Numbered from the stretch's first letter, positions 1-6,926 are shown. The stretch: DNA of 21,306 bases from an uncultured Collinsella sp. (GCA_900757505.1 CAAEOE010000037.1:1-21306), one strand, 5' to 3'. Program-made: numbers and translations. The notes: generated by a model not told the origin, from the letters alone.

Positions 1-26
1 TCCCACGGGTGAGCGGACGGAAGCAA

Positions 27-470
27 CTAGGCGACGCCGGAGGAGCCGAAGCCTCCGTTGCCTCGGTCGGTTTCGTCTAGTTCTTGTACTTCTACGAGGT
101 TGACCGTGGGGACTTCTTGGATGACGAGTTGGGCTATGCGGTCACCTTTATTGATTTGGATGTTGTTGGAGGGATCCAGGTTGATGATGATAACCTTGAG
201 TTCTCCTCGGTAGTGGGCGTCGATGAGGCCCGGCGTGTTGACTATAGACAGGCCCTGCTTGATGGCCAAGCCGCTTCGGGGCTGCACGAAGCCGGCGTAG
301 CCATCGGGCAAGGCGATGGCCAGCCCAGTAGACACCAGACGACGTTCGAAGGGCCTCAGGACGCAGTCCTCGTTGGAGCGCAAATCCAAGCCGGCATCGG
401 TGGGATGGGCGTATTTGGGAAGCTCGACGGTGGGGTCGAGACGATTTATGTTGACGGTAATGTTGGACAT
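27..470 (-). CDS. dut: dUTP diphosphatase (dUTPase)
   Basis: Hydrolyses dUTP to dUMP and pyrophosphate, keeping uracil out of DNA and feeding dTMP synthesis; a cytosolic trimeric enzyme in this family. All five dUTPase motifs are visible in 147 residues: HPTDAGLDL (22-30), PRSGLA (64-69), GLIDAHYRGE (81-90, with the catalytic-type Asp84), KGDRIAQLV (108-116) and the glycine-rich C-terminal RGNGGFGSSG (136-145) that closes over the nucleotide. The length is typical of homotrimeric dUTPases. The ATG lies 4 nt after the nrdR stop, and the AAGGTGA spanning the nrdR stop serves as its ribosome binding site, so the two are probably translated together. No terminator is visible in the 26 bases left before the window edge. 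Identification is very secure. Confidence 0.97.
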   Translation of the reverse strand: MSNITVNINRLDPTVELPKYAHPTDAGLDLRSNEDCVLRPFERRLVSTGLAIALPDGYAGFVQPRSGLAIKQGLSIVNTPGLIDAHYRGELKVIIINLDPSNNIQINKGDRIAQLVIQEVPTVNLVEVQELDETDRGNGGFGSSGVA

Positions 471-474
471 GGAA

Positions 475-918
475 TCACCTTAGCTTGTCGAGCTCTTGCA
501 GAAACTCATCGACGTCTTTGAAATCGCGGTAGACCGAGGCAAAGCGGATGTACGCCACCTTGTCGATCTTGGCCAAGCGCTTGAGCACCATGTCACCCAA
601 CTCATGCGACGTGACGGCCGTCAACGTGCGAGAGCGCAGCTCGACCTCGATGTCGTCGATAATCTCATTGAGCTTCTTAGTGTCGATATCGCGCTTGATA
701 GTGGCGCGCATCAAGCCGACGAGCAGCTTATTGCGATCGAACCGCTGCTTGGTTCCGTCCGACTTAATGACCTCAATTGGGTCTTCGCATCGCTCGAACG
801 TTGTAAAGCGGTAGTTACACGAGCAACATTCGCGACGGCGCTTAATGGTGTTATTTGACTCCTGCATACGGGAATCAACGACGCGGGTATGTGCCTTGCC
901 GCATTTAGGACAGCGCAT
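475..918 (-). CDS. nrdR: Transcriptional repressor NrdR of ribonucleotide reductase genes
   Basis: NrdR is a zinc-ribbon/ATP-cone repressor that senses ATP/dATP and represses nrd operons. The N-terminal zinc ribbon has Cys3-x2-Cys6 and Cys31-x2-Cys34, followed by the family signature RFTTFER (37-43); the ATP-cone domain occupies roughly residues 49-139 (VIKSDGTKQRFDRNKL onward). At 147 residues it is near the usual length (about 150). The start has an AGGAGG ribosome binding site 4 nt upstream. The gene follows the LysM gene by 51 nt without an obvious terminator and precedes dut by 4 nt. The start codon lies inside a 12-bp perfect inverted repeat (separate entry), suggesting translational control. 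No NrdR-box pair was noticed in this window. Confidence 0.97.
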   Translation of the reverse strand: MRCPKCGKAHTRVVDSRMQESNNTIKRRRECCSCNYRFTTFERCEDPIEVIKSDGTKQRFDRNKLLVGLMRATIKRDIDTKKLNEIIDDIEVELRSRTLTAVTSHELGDMVLKRLAKIDKVAYIRFASVYRDFKDVDEFLQELDKLR

Positions 919-956
919 GGTACCTCCTCTTAAACGATAACAAGGGTACCATGCGC
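913..956 (-). promoter_or_regulatory. Perfect 12-bp inverted repeat enclosing the nrdR start codon
   Basis: GCGCATGGTACC (913-924) and its exact reverse complement GGTACCATGCGC (945-956) flank a 20-nt spacer. In the minus-strand transcript the 3' arm contains the nrdR AUG and the last bases of its AGGAGG ribosome binding site. Folding would therefore pair the start codon and part of the Shine-Dalgarno. No U-tract follows, so it does not look like an intrinsic terminator. It could instead be a DNA operator. The symmetry is read directly; the function is inferred. Confidence 0.6.
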
Positions 957-969
957 AGCGCGATAATGA

Positions 970-1422
970 TTACGAACGAGCAGGAACCTTAAGATGCGCA
1001 CCGGCGGCGAGCGAACCATGCTCCAGATGATTGACGTTACGGATCATGTCGGAAGTCTCTTGCGTGGAAAGGCCTTCGATTGGATATTCCTCGGCAAGCG
1101 ACCAAAGAGAATCACCAGCCTGAACGCGAATGGTCTCGTAGGTAACGTTAGAAACGGACTCGGCATACGCGGCGTGACGAGCGCTAAAGACAGACGTAGC
1201 GAGGACAAAAAAGAGCGTGAGCGCAACGGCGACGGCAACAATCGTCGAGACCTTCAGGGCAGCGGGAGTCGGCGCGGCAACAGCATACTGAGTGCGAGCA
1301 GACTTTACGGGCAAAGGCTGATAACCGGAACGTCCACCCTTGACAACAGTAAAAGCGGGCGCGGCAGGCGTCTCGAGCTTAAGGGCGAGGTTTCCCTGGA
1401 CCATATTCGTTGCGTTCATCAT
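970..1422 (-). CDS. Membrane-anchored LysM protein, YneA-like candidate SOS division inhibitor
   Basis: A 150-residue protein with a cytosolic N-terminal stretch of about 56 residues, one hydrophobic membrane segment (58-80, beginning KVSTIVAVAVALTLFFV) and a LysM domain (about 95-147: TYETIRVQAGDSLWSLA to HLKVPAR) predicted to lie outside the membrane and bind peptidoglycan. Divergent placement from lexA with LexA boxes between them matches the arrangement of yneA in Bacillus, whose product has a membrane segment plus LysM and delays division after DNA damage. YneA is shorter (about 105 residues); the extra N-terminal cytosolic part is a difference. Two consecutive ATGs occur (ends 1422 and 1419); the AGGAG lies 3 nt from the first and 6 nt from the second, so either may be used. 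Division inhibition is inferred from architecture and context. Confidence 0.85.
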   Translation of the reverse strand: MMNATNMVQGNLALKLETPAAPAFTVVKGGRSGYQPLPVKSARTQYAVAAPTPAALKVSTIVAVAVALTLFFVLATSVFSARHAAYAESVSNVTYETIRVQAGDSLWSLAEEYPIEGLSTQETSDMIRNVNHLEHGSLAAGAHLKVPARS

Positions 1423-1454
1423 GTTCTCCTCTCGCGTGTTTTGCTGAGAACAGT

Positions 1455-1484
1455 TTTATCAAGCCGCGCGGACAAAAATGTCTA
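1455..1484 (-). promoter_or_regulatory. Candidate sigma-70 promoter of the LysM gene
   Basis: On the minus strand TAGACA (1479-1484) and GATAAA (1455-1460) are separated by 18 bp. They match 5 of 6 and 4 of 6 positions of the -35 and -10 consensus. A LexA half-site (GAACAGTT, 1448-1455) touches the -10, and LexA box 1 lies 6 bp upstream of the -35. The match is reasonable but not strong. Confidence 0.45.
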
Positions 1485-1490
1485 GCGCGA

Positions 1491-1502
1491 GAACGAATGT
1501 TC
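1491..1502. promoter_or_regulatory. LexA (SOS) box 1
   Basis: GAACGAATGTTC is a full match to GAAC-N4-GTTC, the core of the Gram-positive LexA site. It lies in the divergent region between the LysM gene and lexA, immediately upstream of the candidate LysM promoter. Confidence 0.85.
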
Positions 1503-1518
1503 GGTTATCATTATCTTC

Positions 1519-1530
1519 GAACAGTTGTTC
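1519..1530. promoter_or_regulatory. LexA (SOS) box 2
   Basis: GAACAGTTGTTC matches GAAC-N4-GTTC exactly and is extended by a 5' C (CGAAC). Its centre is exactly 28 bp from that of box 1. Confidence 0.87.
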
Positions 1531-1546
1531 CTGTCAAGCAAAATTC

Positions 1547-1558
1547 GAACATTTGTTT
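1547..1558. promoter_or_regulatory. LexA (SOS) box 3
   Basis: GAACATTTGTTT, with flanking C and G (CGAACATTTGTTTG), differs from the perfect GAAC-N4-GTTC core at one base. Its centre is exactly 28 bp from that of box 2, and it lies 24 bp before the lexA start codon, where bound LexA would block its own expression. I could not settle the lexA -35/-10 pair. Confidence 0.8.
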
Positions 1559-1582
1559 GACATGGGTAGAGAGGATGCCCTG

Positions 1583-2227
1583 ATGGCTCGCAAAATTACC
1601 AAGCGTCAGCAGCAAATTTACGACTTCATCAAGGAATATCAGCAGGAGAAGGGTTATCCGCCCAGCGTGCGCGAGATGGCTTCTGCCGTGGGCCTTTCCT
1701 CCCCCAGCACCGTGCACGCCCATCTATCTGCTCTGGAGGCGCGCGGGCTACTCAAGCGCGATGCCACCAAACCGCGCGCCCTGGAACTCTTTAACGAGGA
1801 CGGTTCCTCTGTCTCAATTTCTAAATCTGACGAGCCCACCGCACCTCGCGGAACGGTCTCGCTACCGCTCGTTGGTCGCGTCGCGGCTGGGATTCCCATT
1901 CTGGCCGAGCAGAATATCGAAGACACTTTTACTATCCCGACCGAAATCGCCACCGATCAGGGTTCCTTTATCCTTGAGGTGCATGGGAGCTCAATGATCA
2001 ATGTCGGCATCTTCAATGGCGATTACATCATCGTCCGTGAACAAAAGAGTGCCATGAACGGCGAAATTGTCGTGGCCATGATTGATGGTTCAGCGACCGT
2101 CAAGACGTTCTACAAGGAGCAGGGACGCGTACGCCTGCAGCCCGAGAATGACACCATGGAGCCTATCTATGCAACGAATCCCGTTATCTTGGGCAAAGTC
2201 GTCGGCTTGATGCGCCGGTTCTCGTAA
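1583..2227 (+). CDS. lexA: SOS repressor LexA
   Basis: Transcriptional repressor of the SOS regulon and RecA-stimulated autoprotease. Residues 1-65 form the winged helix-turn-helix (TKRQQQIYDFI, then PPSVREMASAVGLSSPSTVHAHL). The peptidase domain shows the Ala102-Gly103 cleavage bond in VAAGIP, catalytic Ser137 (GSSM) and Lys174 (TVKTF). At 214 residues it is of normal length. The reading frame opens upstream at 1478, but the ATG at 1583 is chosen because the protein begins there with the family-typical MARKITKRQ and GAGAGG ends 8 nt upstream. An in-frame ATG at 1562 would add seven residues. Three LexA boxes precede it, so it is probably autoregulated. Its TAA overlaps the next ATG by one base (TAATG). 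Confidence 0.98.
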   Translation: MARKITKRQQQIYDFIKEYQQEKGYPPSVREMASAVGLSSPSTVHAHLSALEARGLLKRDATKPRALELFNEDGSSVSISKSDEPTAPRGTVSLPLVGRVAAGIPILAEQNIEDTFTIPTEIATDQGSFILEVHGSSMINVGIFNGDYIIVREQKSAMNGEIVVAMIDGSATVKTFYKEQGRVRLQPENDTMEPIYATNPVILGKVVGLMRRFS

Positions 2228-2931
2228 TGCAGAAACGCATCACCATCTTTGATACCGTCCGCGGGTTTACGATGATTTCAATGGCAGGTTTTCACGCTTG
2301 CTACGATCTTGCCTACCTGTACGGTTGGGATATGCCCTGGTTTGCACAGACCGTCTTTCAAGACATCTGGCGTGCCAGCATCAGCTGGGTATTCCTGTTT
2401 ATCGCGGGTTGGATGTGCACGCTCTCACGCAACAATGCTAAACGAGCGGCCAAGTACGCTGCCGCAGCTTTGGTCGTCTGGATTGCAACAACGCTCGTAT
2501 CAGTCGACGATTCAGTGAACTTTGGCATCATTTATTGCATGGCGGCGTGCACTGCCATTATTGCGCTCGCGCGCACGGTTCTCGATAGGGTGCCGACAGT
2601 ATGGGGTATAACGATTTGCCTCATACTCTTTGCCTGTACCTGGAGCATTCCTAAAGCGGTCTACCCTATCCCCTATCTAGCTTGGCTGGGGTTCCCAAGT
2701 CCAGACTTTGTCTCCGGTGATTACTATCCACTCATCCCATTCTTTTTTATGTACCTCACAGGCTTCTTTGCCGCCCACGCCGCACAGAAATCAAGCCGCG
2801 AGGCGCCAGCATGGTCCTATGAGAATCCCGTTCCGGCGCTCGCAAGCCTCGGACGCCATGCGCTGCCGTTCTACCTGCTGCATCAGCCCATTATCTTGGG
2901 CGTGCTGGAGCTGATTTACTCTGTTCGATAA
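2227..2931 (+). CDS. DUF1624 / heparan-alpha-glucosaminide N-acetyltransferase-like membrane protein
   Basis: A 234-residue polytopic membrane protein, about seven hydrophobic segments. The start (TIFDTVRGFTMISMAGFHACYDLAYLYGW) is typical of the DUF1624 acyltransferase family, with the conserved His23 after the first helix; near the end LLHQP (217-221) carries a second conserved His. Other family-like segments are FLFIAGWMC (56-64), FGIIYCMA (99-106) and DYYPLIPFFF (165-174). Related eukaryotic enzymes move acetyl groups across a membrane onto glycans; the bacterial substrate here is unknown and probably an envelope polymer. The ATG shares one base with the lexA stop and has no separate ribosome binding site, so it is probably translationally coupled and co-regulated with lexA. 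Its 3' end overlaps that of convergent hflX by 16 bp. Confidence 0.87.
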   Translation: MQKRITIFDTVRGFTMISMAGFHACYDLAYLYGWDMPWFAQTVFQDIWRASISWVFLFIAGWMCTLSRNNAKRAAKYAAAALVVWIATTLVSVDDSVNFGIIYCMAACTAIIALARTVLDRVPTVWGITICLILFACTWSIPKAVYPIPYLAWLGFPSPDFVSGDYYPLIPFFFMYLTGFFAAHAAQKSSREAPAWSYENPVPALASLGRHALPFYLLHQPIILGVLELIYSVR

Positions 2932-4205
2932 TGCTCGAGACGCGGTGCGATACGAGCCGGAAGCTTTGCCACAATACGAACGCCGTCCTCGAGGTATTCC
3001 TCATGCAGGAGGGTTCCCTGTTCATGCACGAGCGTGATGAGCGCACCTTCACGATACGGAATGTCGGCTGAAAGCAGTACATCGGTGGCAGCTGCCTCGC
3101 GAGCGATGCGATCGACGAGATCGTCGAGCCCCTCGCCCGTTTGGGCCGAGAACAGAACGGCTTCGGGATAACGACGACGGAAACTCAATCGATCAACGCT
3201 ATCGAGAAGATCGATTTTATTGAACACCGTAAGCGTCAAACGCTCGCCGGCACCGATCTCATCAAGCACACGGTCGACAGCCTCCAGCTGCCGCTCATAG
3301 TCCTCGTCAGACGCATCTACGACTTTGAGAATTAGATCGGCACCCAACACCTCGGACAGTGTCGATTTAAAGGCATCGACCAGACCATGCGGCAGCTTTT
3401 GAATAAAGCCGACGGTATCGGTGATCGTCATGCCGCGACCGCCGGGCAGGCGATACGAACGCGTCGTCGGGTCGAGCGTAGCAAACAACTTGTCCTGCGA
3501 AAGTACCGTAGAGCCGGTCAGGCGATTGAGCAACGTCGATTTACCGGCATTGGTATAACCGGCTAACGCGACGCGAAACGCCGGTGACTCAATGCGGCTC
3601 TTGGACTGGACATCGCGACGCTGTTCAACCTGCTTAAGCTCACGACGAAGCGCGGCAATCTTATTACGAATGAGGCGACGGTCGACCTCGAGCTGACTTT
3701 CACCCTGACCAAAGCGTGAGCCGATGCCGCCGCGCGTCTGCTCCTTGGCGAGATGGCTCCACATGCCACGCAGACGAGGCAACAGATATTGAAGCTGTGC
3801 CAGCTGTACCTGTAGGCGTCCCTCACGCGTCTGAGCATGCAGGCCAAAGATATCCAAGATCAGTGCCGTACGATCGATGATCTTTACCGGCTCGCCCACC
3901 GCTTTCTCCAAATAGGATTGCTGCGAGGGCGTCAGGTCGTCGTCAAAAATAACGACATCGGCATCCATGCGATGCACCAGGCCGCACAGCTCTTCAACCT
4001 TACCGGAACCGATAAACGATTTAGGATACGGCTTTACCAAACGCTGAGACAAGCGAGCCACGCACTGGGCACCAGCCGTATGGGCAAGGCGCTCCAGCTC
4101 ATCGAGCGATCGATCGAGTGGCCATGCATTGTCGCGCCACTCAACACCAACCAAAATGGCACGCTCGGGCTCGGGCGACGTGGGAACAAGGGGAAAACGG
4201 GCCAT
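2916..4205 (-). CDS. hflX: Ribosome-associated GTPase HflX
   Basis: HflX binds the large ribosomal subunit and in other bacteria splits stalled ribosomes under stress. The 429 residues contain the HflX N-terminal domain (about 15-135, with FIGSGKVEEL at 64-73), a helical linker rich in R/E (165-200), then the G domain: P-loop GYTNAGKST (216-224), switch I segment FATLDPTTR (241-249), DTVGF (263-267), NKID (329-332) and SAQTG (353-357). The length is normal. The ATG overlaps the miaA stop by one base (TAATG), and GAGG lies 7 nt upstream inside miaA. The miaA-hflX linkage is also known from enterobacteria. The 3' end runs 16 bp into the convergent DUF1624 gene. Confidence 0.97.
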   Translation of the reverse strand: MARFPLVPTSPEPERAILVGVEWRDNAWPLDRSLDELERLAHTAGAQCVARLSQRLVKPYPKSFIGSGKVEELCGLVHRMDADVVIFDDDLTPSQQSYLEKAVGEPVKIIDRTALILDIFGLHAQTREGRLQVQLAQLQYLLPRLRGMWSHLAKEQTRGGIGSRFGQGESQLEVDRRLIRNKIAALRRELKQVEQRRDVQSKSRIESPAFRVALAGYTNAGKSTLLNRLTGSTVLSQDKLFATLDPTTRSYRLPGGRGMTITDTVGFIQKLPHGLVDAFKSTLSEVLGADLILKVVDASDEDYERQLEAVDRVLDEIGAGERLTLTVFNKIDLLDSVDRLSFRRRYPEAVLFSAQTGEGLDDLVDRIAREAAATDVLLSADIPYREGALITLVHEQGTLLHEEYLEDGVRIVAKLPARIAPRLEHYRTE

Positions 4206-5143
4206 TAGGCAGCCTCAATACGATGCAGGATATCAGCAACGACCTCATCGATCGTACATTCATCCATATCAAACCACACGATACGGTCATCGCGCTTAAA
4301 CCACGAAAGCTGACGCTTGGCATAACGACGCGAACGCATCTTGATGAGTTCGCGAGCCTCATCCATGCTCATCACACCATTGAAAGCATCGATGATCTCT
4401 TTATAGCCAATTGCCTGCATCGACGTCAGGGCATCTCCCAGCCCCTGGCCCATAAGACCGCGGACCTCATCGACAAGACCCTGCTCAAACATCAGATCGA
4501 CGCGCAGATTAATGCGCTCGTAGAGCACCTCGCGATTACGCGTCAGACCAAACCACAGAGCGTGATAATGCTCGCGCGGAACACTAAACTGCGACTTTTG
4601 CTGCGCGTAGGAGATACCATCATCATGCATCTCGAGCGCACGAATCACACGGCGCACGTTATGGGGATGAATAACAGCAGCAGATTCTGGGTCGCGCTCG
4701 GCAAGCAGGGCATGCAGTTCTTCCTCGCCAATACGCTTGGCAAGCTCCTGATAGCCCGCACGGCGATCGTCCTCAAGTTCACCCGAGGGAAAGTCCATCT
4801 CATCGAGGGCGGCCTTGAGATACAGCCCCGTACCCCCGCAAAACACCGGCAGGCGGCCCTCGCCAAGCAAGCGCTCAACATGCGCGCGAGCGTCAGCCTG
4901 ATAAAGCGCAGCAGAATATGCCACACCCGGCTCTACAATGTCGACAAGACGCAGCGGCGCCGTACACTCATCGGGCGCCATCTTTGCGGTACCGATGTCC
5001 ATGCCGCGATAGATTTGCATCGCATCGCACGACAGCACTTCGGACGAAAGACGAGGTGCCAAACGGTCGGCAACATCACTCTTACCAACCGCCGTCGGAC
5101 CGACGATCGCAACGGCGGAAAGACCTGCCCTGGGAGAAACCAT
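4205..5143 (-). CDS. miaA: tRNA dimethylallyltransferase MiaA
   Basis: Transfers the dimethylallyl group of DMAPP to N6 of A37 in tRNAs reading UNN codons, giving i6A, the substrate of MiaB. Visible features in 312 residues are the P-loop GPTAVGKS (15-22), SCDAMQIYRGMDIGTAK (38-54, with Asp40 of the family DSxQ-type motif), GGTGLYLKA (103-111) and the tail signature SRRYAKRQLSWFKRD. The length is normal. It overlaps miaB at its start (ATG at 5141-5143 shares a base with the miaB TAA) and hflX at its end in the same manner, so the three are one translationally coupled set. No strong independent ribosome binding site is visible. Confidence 0.97.
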   Translation of the reverse strand: MVSPRAGLSAVAIVGPTAVGKSDVADRLAPRLSSEVLSCDAMQIYRGMDIGTAKMAPDECTAPLRLVDIVEPGVAYSAALYQADARAHVERLLGEGRLPVFCGGTGLYLKAALDEMDFPSGELEDDRRAGYQELAKRIGEEELHALLAERDPESAAVIHPHNVRRVIRALEMHDDGISYAQQKSQFSVPREHYHALWFGLTRNREVLYERINLRVDLMFEQGLVDEVRGLMGQGLGDALTSMQAIGYKEIIDAFNGVMSMDEARELIKMRSRRYAKRQLSWFKRDDRIVWFDMDECTIDEVVADILHRIEAA

Positions 5144-6513
5144 TAGCGCGGCTCGCCCACAACGGAGCCGGACAAATACCAGGTCTTGGCAATGTCAACG
5201 TCAACATCAACGATCTTGCCAACAAGCTGATCGATGCTGTAACCCTTGGGGATAGGCGCATGCACGGTCTGATTCTTGGGACTCTTGCCCAGCAGGACCG
5301 CGTCGTTCTTTTTACTCGTTCCCTCAATGAGCGCCGGCACCACAGTATGAAGCTCACCCTGGTTATACTCGTGAGCCGTAGTCTCGATAACCTTAACCAG
5401 GCGGTTGAAACGCTCGAGAATAACCTCATGCGGCGTGGGATCGTCAATCTCTGCGGCCGGAGTACCGGCGCGCTTGGAATAGATGAAGGTATAGGCCTGA
5501 GCATAGCGGACCGTCTCGGCAAGTGAGAGCGTCTGCTCAAAGTCTTCTTCAGTCTCGCCCGGGAATCCAACGATAATATCGGTCGAGAGCGCGATATCGG
5601 GCATGCGGTTGCGAATGCGATCGACCAGGCCCAGATAGTCCTCGCGTGTATAACGGCGATTCATCTCTTTGAGGATACGCGTGGAGCCCGACTGAACGGC
5701 CAAGTGAAGCTGCGGCATGACGGCAGGCGTCTCGGCCATGGCGTCGATGGTCTCGGGCAGCAGATCCTTAGGATGAGAAGAGGTAAAGAAGATGCGCTCC
5801 ACACCCGTATCGCCCGCGGCACGCAGCAGATCGGCAAAACGCGGCTTGCCAAACAGATCGCGACCATATGAGTTAACGTTTTGGCCCAGCAGCGTAATCT
5901 CACGCACGCCCTGGCGCACCAAACCGGTCACCTCGTCGACAATTTCCTCGAAGGGGCGGCTCTTTTCGCGACCGCGCACGTACGGCACGATGCAGTAGGT
6001 GCAGAAGTTATTGCAGCCCGTCATGATGGGCACCCAGGCGTGATACTGGGTCTCGCGATGCCACGGCATGCTCATGGCATCCGTATCCTCATGCTCATTG
6101 GTGCGGATATGACGCTTGCCGTCCAGGAACGCCTCGGCAATGAGCTCGGCCACATGTGCGATGGAATGCGTGCCAAAGATGACATTGACGTTATCGACGT
6201 TGGTGAGCAGACCCTCGCCATCGCGCTGCGCGATACAGCCGCCCACGGCAACCACGCGCTTGCCCGAAGGCGAAGGCGGCAGGCTTTTACAGGAATTGCA
6301 CTGACCGTACAGGCGCGTATCGGCAGCCTCGCGCACACAGCACGTCATGAACACAACGATATCGGCATGCTCGGGATCGAGCGCCATGAGGCAGCCATAC
6401 GAATCAAGCAGGCCACTCACACGCTCGGAGTCGTGCTGATTCATCTGGCAGCCAAAGGTGCGGATAAAGTAGGTTTTACCGGCAAGAATATCGCGTACGG
6501 AACGCTGGTCCAT
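5143..6513 (-). CDS. miaB: tRNA-2-methylthio-N6-dimethylallyladenosine synthase MiaB
   Basis: Radical-SAM methylthiotransferase converting i6A37 to ms2i6A37 in tRNA. Using the ATG at 6511-6513 the protein has 456 residues. The UPF0004 domain carries three cluster-ligand cysteines, C22 (FGCQMNQ), C58 and C93 (GGCIAQR). The radical-SAM domain has Cx3Cx2C at C167, C171 and C174 (GCNNFCTYC), and a TRAM-like domain ends the protein. Unusual: the second cysteine sits in MTCCVREAAD where NTCxxRENA is expected, and an extra CNSC pair (C72, C75) follows. A start six bases upstream (6517-6519) is possible, but AGGA is then only 3 nt away; it is 9 nt from the chosen ATG. MiaA follows directly, so consecutive steps of one modification are co-expressed. 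Confidence 0.96.
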   Translation of the reverse strand: MDQRSVRDILAGKTYFIRTFGCQMNQHDSERVSGLLDSYGCLMALDPEHADIVVFMTCCVREAADTRLYGQCNSCKSLPPSPSGKRVVAVGGCIAQRDGEGLLTNVDNVNVIFGTHSIAHVAELIAEAFLDGKRHIRTNEHEDTDAMSMPWHRETQYHAWVPIMTGCNNFCTYCIVPYVRGREKSRPFEEIVDEVTGLVRQGVREITLLGQNVNSYGRDLFGKPRFADLLRAAGDTGVERIFFTSSHPKDLLPETIDAMAETPAVMPQLHLAVQSGSTRILKEMNRRYTREDYLGLVDRIRNRMPDIALSTDIIVGFPGETEEDFEQTLSLAETVRYAQAYTFIYSKRAGTPAAEIDDPTPHEVILERFNRLVKVIETTAHEYNQGELHTVVPALIEGTSKKNDAVLLGKSPKNQTVHAPIPKGYSIDQLVGKIVDVDVDIAKTWYLSGSVVGEPR

Positions 6514-6558
6514 GTGCATAAGTCCTAACGATGGGGAGCGAAACGAGGCAAGCAGAAG

Positions 6559-6876
6559 CTATGCCACAGGCTTAACGTCATCCATGACGACGTTATCCAT
6601 AGCAGCTCGATTGATTTGGTGAACGTAGATAGAAAGGCGGATGGCCGTGCGCGACTCCCCGTTAATGAGGATGTCGGAGAACACGGGCGCGCAGGAAATA
6701 TCAAAACCGGTTGGAATCAAAAAACCGCGCGCGATAGCCACGGCCTTAATGGCCTGGTTGACAGCACCGGCGCCGACACACTGGATGTTGACGGGTACAC
6801 CATCCTTGACCATGCCGGCGATGGCGCCGGCAACGGACGCGGGCGATGATTTGCTTGATACCTTCAGGCAATCCAT
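6559..6876 (-). CDS. spoVS: Stage V sporulation protein S family (SpoVS, Alba-like)
   Basis: A 105-residue SpoVS-family protein, related to the Alba nucleic-acid-binding fold. The core (1-82) shows the family pattern: DCLKVSSKSSPASVAGAIAG, then VGAGAVNQAIKAVAIARGF and FSDILINGESRTAIRLSIYV. The last 20 or so residues extend beyond the usual length of about 86. The frame opens further upstream, but the ATG at 6874-6876 is chosen because AGGAG lies 7 nt before it and the homology starts there. In Bacillus, SpoVS affects sporulation stages; here the organism is presumably a non-spore-former, so another role, perhaps RNA or DNA binding, is likely. It lies between the GHKL ATPase (74-nt gap with two inverted repeats) and miaB (45-nt gap). 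Confidence 0.94.
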   Translation of the reverse strand: MDCLKVSSKSSPASVAGAIAGMVKDGVPVNIQCVGAGAVNQAIKAVAIARGFLIPTGFDISCAPVFSDILINGESRTAIRLSIYVHQINRAAMDNVVMDDVKPVA

Positions 6877-6892
6877 GAAGAAACTCCTGCGT

Positions 6893-6909
6893 TTAAAAGT
6901 ACGTTTTAA
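6893..6909. repeat. Inverted repeat TTAAAA-N5-TTTTAA before spoVS
   Basis: TTAAAA (6893-6898) and TTTTAA (6904-6909) are separated by five bases. The AT-rich pair lies 17-33 bp upstream of the spoVS start and just before its AGGAG. It could be a regulator site; no known box was matched. Confidence 0.4.
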
Positions 6910-6926
6910 CTGCAATAACTGTATCG

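Noticed and set aside
734..810. GAAC sequences inside nrdR considered as further LexA boxes.
   Set aside because: None has GTTC at the required 4-bp spacing.
1557..1562. TTGACA directly before lexA as a -35 element.
   Set aside because: A -10 at normal spacing would fall on the lexA start codon at 1583, so it cannot drive the gene from that ATG.
1478..1582. An upstream extension of lexA by 35 codons.
   Set aside because: It would translate straight through two LexA boxes, and LexA homology and a spaced GAGAGG both point to the ATG at 1583.
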